Source: JALHUF01 sp050014795 (lineage in GTDB: Bacteria > Acidobacteriota > Terriglobia > UBA7540). From it: DNA of 8,361 nucleotides. Below the pieces are notes generated by a model. That model was not told the origin of the DNA, ran no database searches, and was given only the letters and a program-made list of their open reading frames with translations. The DNA lies in the NCBI GenBank assembly GCA_050014795.1, contig JBEKCQ010000165.1:1-8361 (forward strand). The letters run 5' to 3'. The position numbers were made by a program, and so were the translations under genes. Shown piece by piece: positions 5,290-8,361 of this stretch (position 1 is its first letter; every line of letters begins with the position of its first letter).

Positions 5290-6432
5290 ATGATTGGGAG
5301 AGTGTTTGAGGAAACCTATGGTGCGGCGCCGGAGGCGGTGGTTCGTGCCCCGGGGCGCGTCAACCTGATTGGCGAGCACACTGATTACAACGATGGGTTC
5401 GTGCTGCCCGCAGCCATTGACCGCTACATTGAGTTCGCTGGCCGCCGCCGCACCGGCCGCAAGGTGCGCGCCCACTCGATCGACTTCCAGGACTTTGTGG
5501 AGTTCTCCCTCGATGACATTCAGAAAGACGCCGTCCATTCCTGGAGTAACTACCTGCGTGGGGTGTCGAAGTTCCTCGAGGGGGACGGCCACCAGCTCTG
5601 TGGGGCCGACGTCGTTTTCGGCGGGGACGTACCACGCGAGGCCGGGCTGAGTTCCTCAGCGGCGGTGGAAGTTGCGGCCACGGTATTCTGGCAACGACTG
5701 ATGGGCCTCGAGCTCGATCCCATTTACGTGATCAAGCTTTCCCGCCGGGCGGAAAACGAGTTCGTGGGCGTGCCGTGTGGGATCATGGACCAGTTCATCT
5801 CTGCCCTCGGCCGACGGGATCACGCGCTGTTCCTTGACTGCCGCGACCTCGCCTATCGCCACGTGCCGCTGCGTGGTGACGTCAAGGTCATCGTATGCAA
5901 CTCCGGGGTCAAACGGGCGCTGGCCCAATCGGAGTACGAAGTCCGATTGAAGCAGTGCCGACAGGCCGTGGCCCAACTGGGGAGCGCTGGGCTCGCCGTC
6001 AAGAGCCTGCGCGAGGTGCACCCGCAGGATCTGGAAGTTCACCGTGGCGTCCTGAGCGAGGTCTTGCTCAAGCGGGCACGGCACGTGGTGACGGAGAACC
6101 AGCGGACGCTGGAAGCTGTCGCAGTCCTTGAGGCGGGTGACCTTGAACGTTTCGGCAAGCTGATGAACGCCTCGCACGTGAGCCTGCGTGACGATTACGA
6201 GGTCAGTTCCAAAGAACTTGACGTGCTGGTGGAACTTGCCTGGAGACAGCCCGGCACCCTGGGCGCGCGCATGACCGGCGCGGGCTTTGGCGGCTGCACT
6301 GTGAACCTGGTCCGCGCCGAGGCTGCGGAAGCGTTTGCCGAAGCGGTGCGGAAAGGCTATCAGGAATCCCTGGGCCTCAAAGCCGAAGTCTATGTCTGCC
6401 GGGCCTCTGACGGCGCACTTGCTGTGGCCTAG
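5290..6432 (+). CDS. galK: Galactokinase
   Basis: Cytoplasmic GHMP-family kinase that phosphorylates alpha-D-galactose at C1 with ATP, the first committed step of the Leloir pathway; its product feeds the GalT encoded upstream. The 380 residues match the usual length (E. coli GalK is 382). All three GHMP motifs are present: the galactokinase signature GRVNLIGEHTDYNDG (22-36), with R23, E29, H30 and D32 expected at the active site; the phosphate-binding loop EAGLSSSAAVEVA (117-129); and motif 3, MTGAGFGGCTVNLV (328-341). The probable catalytic base is D167 in CGIMDQF (163-169). The ATG at 5290 is supported by AAGGGGAG just upstream and by the normal N terminus. Last gene of the cluster; TAG at 6430-6432. 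No sign of truncation or frameshift. Confidence 0.97.
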   Translation: MIGRVFEETYGAAPEAVVRAPGRVNLIGEHTDYNDGFVLPAAIDRYIEFAGRRRTGRKVRAHSIDFQDFVEFSLDDIQKDAVHSWSNYLRGVSKFLEGDGHQLCGADVVFGGDVPREAGLSSSAAVEVAATVFWQRLMGLELDPIYVIKLSRRAENEFVGVPCGIMDQFISALGRRDHALFLDCRDLAYRHVPLRGDVKVIVCNSGVKRALAQSEYEVRLKQCRQAVAQLGSAGLAVKSLREVHPQDLEVHRGVLSEVLLKRARHVVTENQRTLEAVAVLEAGDLERFGKLMNASHVSLRDDYEVSSKELDVLVELAWRQPGTLGARMTGAGFGGCTVNLVRAEAAEAFAEAVRKGYQESLGLKAEVYVCRASDGALAVA

Positions 6433-6436
6433 GGGT

Positions 6437-6472
6437 TCTCATTCGTCCCACTGTTCTCAGCAGTCTGACTTT
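6437..6472 (+). repeat. Degenerate second copy of the 9-bp minisatellite
   Basis: Starting 4 nt after the galK stop, the 9-mers TCTCATTCG, TCCCACTGT, TCTCAGCAG and TCTGACTTT follow the same alternating TCTCA / TCCCA pattern as the array at 1616-1651 (TCTCATTCG differs from TCTCATTAG at one base). It is less regular, so the link between the two arrays is a pattern match by eye. The rest of the 6433-6557 gap shows only a 12-bp palindrome (6518-6529) without a T-tract. Confidence 0.45.
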
Positions 6473-6557
6473 TCCTTCCGCCGGGGTCTGCAGGACATCA
6501 TATCCGCAAGGGGATGAGCGGGATCCCGCCCCCCTGTTACTTAGTGCCTGCTGCTTC

Positions 6558-7166
6558 TCACTTCGCCGGGGGCCCTGTGAACATGACGAGTACCATGCTT
6601 AGCAGGAGGAAAACCATGAGGGCGAAGAGTAGGACGCGAGTCACAGGGCCGATCTCTGCCTCGACATGTGGGCAGGGCGCCTCGGGCACGCGGCGCCGCG
6701 CGAGGTACCAAGGAAAGAAGAGAAGCCACAGGAAGAGTGATCCCAATCCCCAGCGCAGCGGCTTGGGCACCCGCCTTCGGTGGGCGTCCTGAAACACCCA
6801 GACGGCAGAAAGCAACTCCATGCCCGCGAGGACTATCTCCGTTCTAAGAAAACCCCAGTGCTGCACAGCCACGCCCGCAACCGCCATCCGCAGACACAGC
6901 AGAACCAGGAACAAGAGCCAGGGGAATCGCACTGGCTCGAGGAGGGGGAGCGCAACCTCCGACGCAGGCGCCTTGGACTCGGCATGGCCCGTCCTAGTTT
7001 GCGACGAATCTACCGGCTGTTTACAGGCCACGCAGACGCGGCAGGACGCGGCCAGCATCTGCCCGCAGGCGGGACATGCAAAGGGCTCGTCTGACGCGGT
7101 GGCTTCGGGCGCAGAGATTCCGGATTCCAGGCCTTGCGAATTACCGGGGTTGGCTCTTCCAATCAC
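6558..7166 (-). CDS. Zinc-ribbon membrane protein of unknown function
   Basis: A 202-residue protein. The N-terminal 30 residues are polar. Then comes a compact zinc ribbon, C31PAC34 and C45VAC48 with an extra C42. A linker (51-78) leads to four probable membrane helices at about 81-101, 108-125, 140-157 and 176-196. SAVWVFQDAHRRR (120-132) and LLFFPWYLARRR (148-159) resemble small bacterial zinc-ribbon membrane proteins in which an FPxYLxxR motif closes a helix. The start is a GTG at 7164-7166, directly after an in-frame TGA, so no longer upstream form is possible. The first internal ATG (codon 37) would cut into the zinc ribbon. The gene lies 24 bp downstream of the PIG-L gene on the same strand, so co-transcription is likely. 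I do not recognise a specific function; metal binding is inferred from the cysteines. Confidence 0.8.
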   Translation of the reverse strand: MIGRANPGNSQGLESGISAPEATASDEPFACPACGQMLAASCRVCVACKQPVDSSQTRTGHAESKAPASEVALPLLEPVRFPWLLFLVLLCLRMAVAGVAVQHWGFLRTEIVLAGMELLSAVWVFQDAHRRRVPKPLRWGLGSLFLWLLFFPWYLARRRVPEAPCPHVEAEIGPVTRVLLFALMVFLLLSMVLVMFTGPPAK

Positions 7167-7199
7167 TCAATCACCCAATCACTCAATGACTCAATCCTT
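7160..7199 (-). repeat. 8-bp minisatellite in the PIG-L / zinc-ribbon junction
   Basis: On the + strand, five contiguous 8-mers: CAATCACT, CAATCACC, CAATCACT, CAATGACT, CAATCCTT. On the coding strand the unit reads roughly TGATTGAG. The PIG-L stop (TGA, 7191-7193) and the GTG start of the zinc-ribbon gene (7164-7166) both lie inside repeat units, and the spacer between the genes consists only of the array. Confidence 0.88.
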
Positions 7200-8361
7200 C
7201 TCGTTCCATCCTTCGTGCTCTTTCCAGTCCAAGATCTGACGATAGGCTTGCGCGCGCGGGAGCTGGCTGAAGGTTTGTAGACTCCCCAAGGCGCGGTTGC
7301 CGCCCTGCGATTGATAAAACCATCCGGCTTCCTGAGCGCGGGCCATGACCTCGCCGGAAACGTGCAAGACTCTCTCCGCGTAATGATAGGGCGTGAGAGG
7401 TTGCGCCCCGGGATCGTCGACCTCGTCGACGCGCAGTTCGAGGCGGGGTGAGATGGCGCCTTCCCGCAGCAACTCGTGCAGTGCCTTCACTACCAGGTAG
7501 CCAGTCACGATGTGGTCGATGTGGCCGGGGTTGGGAGGGTGCGCGGTGTAAACCGCTTCGGGTTGCAGTTTCCGCACGACTTCCTTGATGACCTCGACCA
7601 CGGATTTCCGCGCATAAGGGAGATTGGGGCGCAGGAGGCCCTCGTAAGGCGCGTGATCGCTCGCGAGCAGAACGGAGAGATACGGGGCGGAAGGATCGAC
7701 GTGCCGGAACCAGATCTCTCCGGAGCCGCCGTCGGGCAAGCCGATGAAATAGATGTCCTCCCGCGGCACGCCCAGGTGGCCCAGCGCTGCCCGCGCCTCC
7801 TCCATGCGCAGAGTGCCGAAATTCAGCGCCTCTGCGGGGCTACACGAGTGCTGGTAGTAGCGGTCGCAGGAGCCGGCGTCGCCGCTGGTGAAATAGACCA
7901 GGTGCAGTGGGATGTGATTCTCCACCGCGGCGCGGATGATGCCCGCGTGCGCCATCTGGTCGTCCTCGTGCGCACAGAAGATCAGGATGGACTTAGGCAG
8001 TGGGTTCACGCCCAGTTCGAGGGTGCTCGCGGCCAGCACTTGGCCCCGAGCGTCGCTGACTTCAACCTGCGCGCCGTAGAGGGCGCTCGAATCGGCGGGG
8101 AAAGAAAACTTCACTTCCTTCTTCAGCGGTGGACTGGCGGGGGCAAGGTCCACTCCCGCAGCCACCAGGTTGTTTGCTTGTTCTTTGCCGTCTGGTCCCA
8201 ACAAGCGGGCGCGAATCGTGACGCCGTGCCAGGGTTGCTCCGTGGGGTTGTTGACCGTGAAGCTCACTACCGCCTCGCTCCCCGAGGCGAACATCGTGTG
8301 GCTACGATCAAACTGGATCGCGGCAGAATCGAGGGCGGGCCGAATAAATTGACGATAGCTC
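7191..8361 (-). CDS. PIG-L family deacetylase with N-terminal beta-sandwich (5' end outside window)
   Basis: A probable zinc-dependent N-acetyl (GlcNAc-type) hydrolase of the PIG-L/LmbE family; the substrate is not known. The frame stays open to the window edge (8361). The first in-window ATG at 8294 falls inside a beta-sandwich domain (SHTMFASGSEAVVSFTVNN reads as one strand pair), so it is probably not the start. Numbering from that Met, residues 1-95 look like a CARDB/Ig-like domain. The catalytic domain starts at SILIFCAHEDD (102-112), where the family usually has AHPDDE. H109 and D112 are the expected metal ligand and acid/base region, and GHIDH (257-261) gives the third ligand. RMEEARAALGHLGV (163-176) is the usual R..E...A...LG helix. 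GSCDRYYQHSC (141-151) is a distinctive insertion. An extracytoplasmic place is likely from the N-terminal domain, but no signal peptide is in view. Confidence 0.88.
   Translation of the reverse strand, partial: SYRQFIRPALDSAAIQFDRSHTMFASGSEAVVSFTVNNPTEQPWHGVTIRARLLGPDGKEQANNLVAAGVDLAPASPPLKKEVKFSFPADSSALYGAQVEVSDARGQVLAASTLELGVNPLPKSILIFCAHEDDQMAHAGIIRAAVENHIPLHLVYFTSGDAGSCDRYYQHSCSPAEALNFGTLRMEEARAALGHLGVPREDIYFIGLPDGGSGEIWFRHVDPSAPYLSVLLASDHAPYEGLLRPNLPYARKSVVEVIKEVVRKLQPEAVYTAHPPNPGHIDHIVTGYLVVKALHELLREGAISPRLELRVDEVDDPGAQPLTPYHYAERVLHVSGEVMARAQEAGWFYQSQGGNRALGSLQTFSQLPRAQAYRQILDWKEHEGWNEKD

Noticed and set aside
4750..5290. Diversity-generating retroelement, because of the Avd-like four-helix-bundle protein
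   Set aside because: There is no reverse transcriptase and no template/variable repeat pair in the window; the repeats are short 7-mers.
6518..6529. GCGGGATCCCGC palindrome in the convergent gap as a terminator
   Set aside because: It has almost no loop and is followed by C-rich sequence on + and has no T-run on -. It contains a BamHI-type site by chance.

Overview
The window is GC-rich bacterial DNA. It carries a Leloir-type galactose utilisation cluster, flanked by a secreted repeat protein on one side and a PIG-L family deacetylase pair on the other. The gene set suggests a soil-type bacterium, and Acidobacteriota is my best guess. The clues are choice-of-anchor D (ASH-type) repeat proteins, an SSS symporter with a small two-helix partner, a PIG-L enzyme with a GSCDRYYQHSC segment, and several short intergenic minisatellites. 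This placement is inference from gene style; no rRNA or other marker gene is present.

Layout. 1-1239 (+): the 3' end of a gene for an extracellular protein built from about 103-residue ASH-type beta-sandwich units, arranged as two copies of a 618-bp two-unit block. 1240-1905: no intact gene. It holds a frameshifted remnant of one more ASH unit (about 1308-1519), a 9-bp minisatellite (1616-1651), a large imperfect inverted repeat (1751-1809) and perhaps a promoter. 1906-6432 (+): the galactose cluster, namely an SSS-family symporter, a 68-residue two-helix membrane protein, galT, a four-helix-bundle (23S intervening-sequence-type) protein gene, and galK. Spacing is tight (5 nt between symporter and small protein, an ATGA overlap into galT, 9 nt before galK). 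The exception is between galT and galK, where the four-helix-bundle gene sits inside a cassette bordered by two five-unit 7-bp repeat arrays in opposite orientation. 6433-6557: convergent gap with a degenerate second copy of the 9-bp minisatellite. 6558-8361 (-): a zinc-ribbon membrane protein downstream of a PIG-L deacetylase that runs off the window edge. The 24-bp spacer between them is made of an 8-bp minisatellite.

How the genes work together. The symporter probably imports galactose or a related sugar with a cation. GalK phosphorylates it to galactose-1-phosphate, and GalT exchanges it with UDP-glucose to give UDP-galactose and glucose-1-phosphate. galE and galM are not in the window.

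Most worth a second look: (i) the cassette with inverted repeat arrays inserted between galT and galK; (ii) the 9-bp repeat family found on both sides of the galactose cluster; (iii) the 8-bp repeat that supplies both a stop and a start codon; (iv) the 618-bp duplication and the decayed ASH unit beside it; (v) the small partner protein of the symporter.
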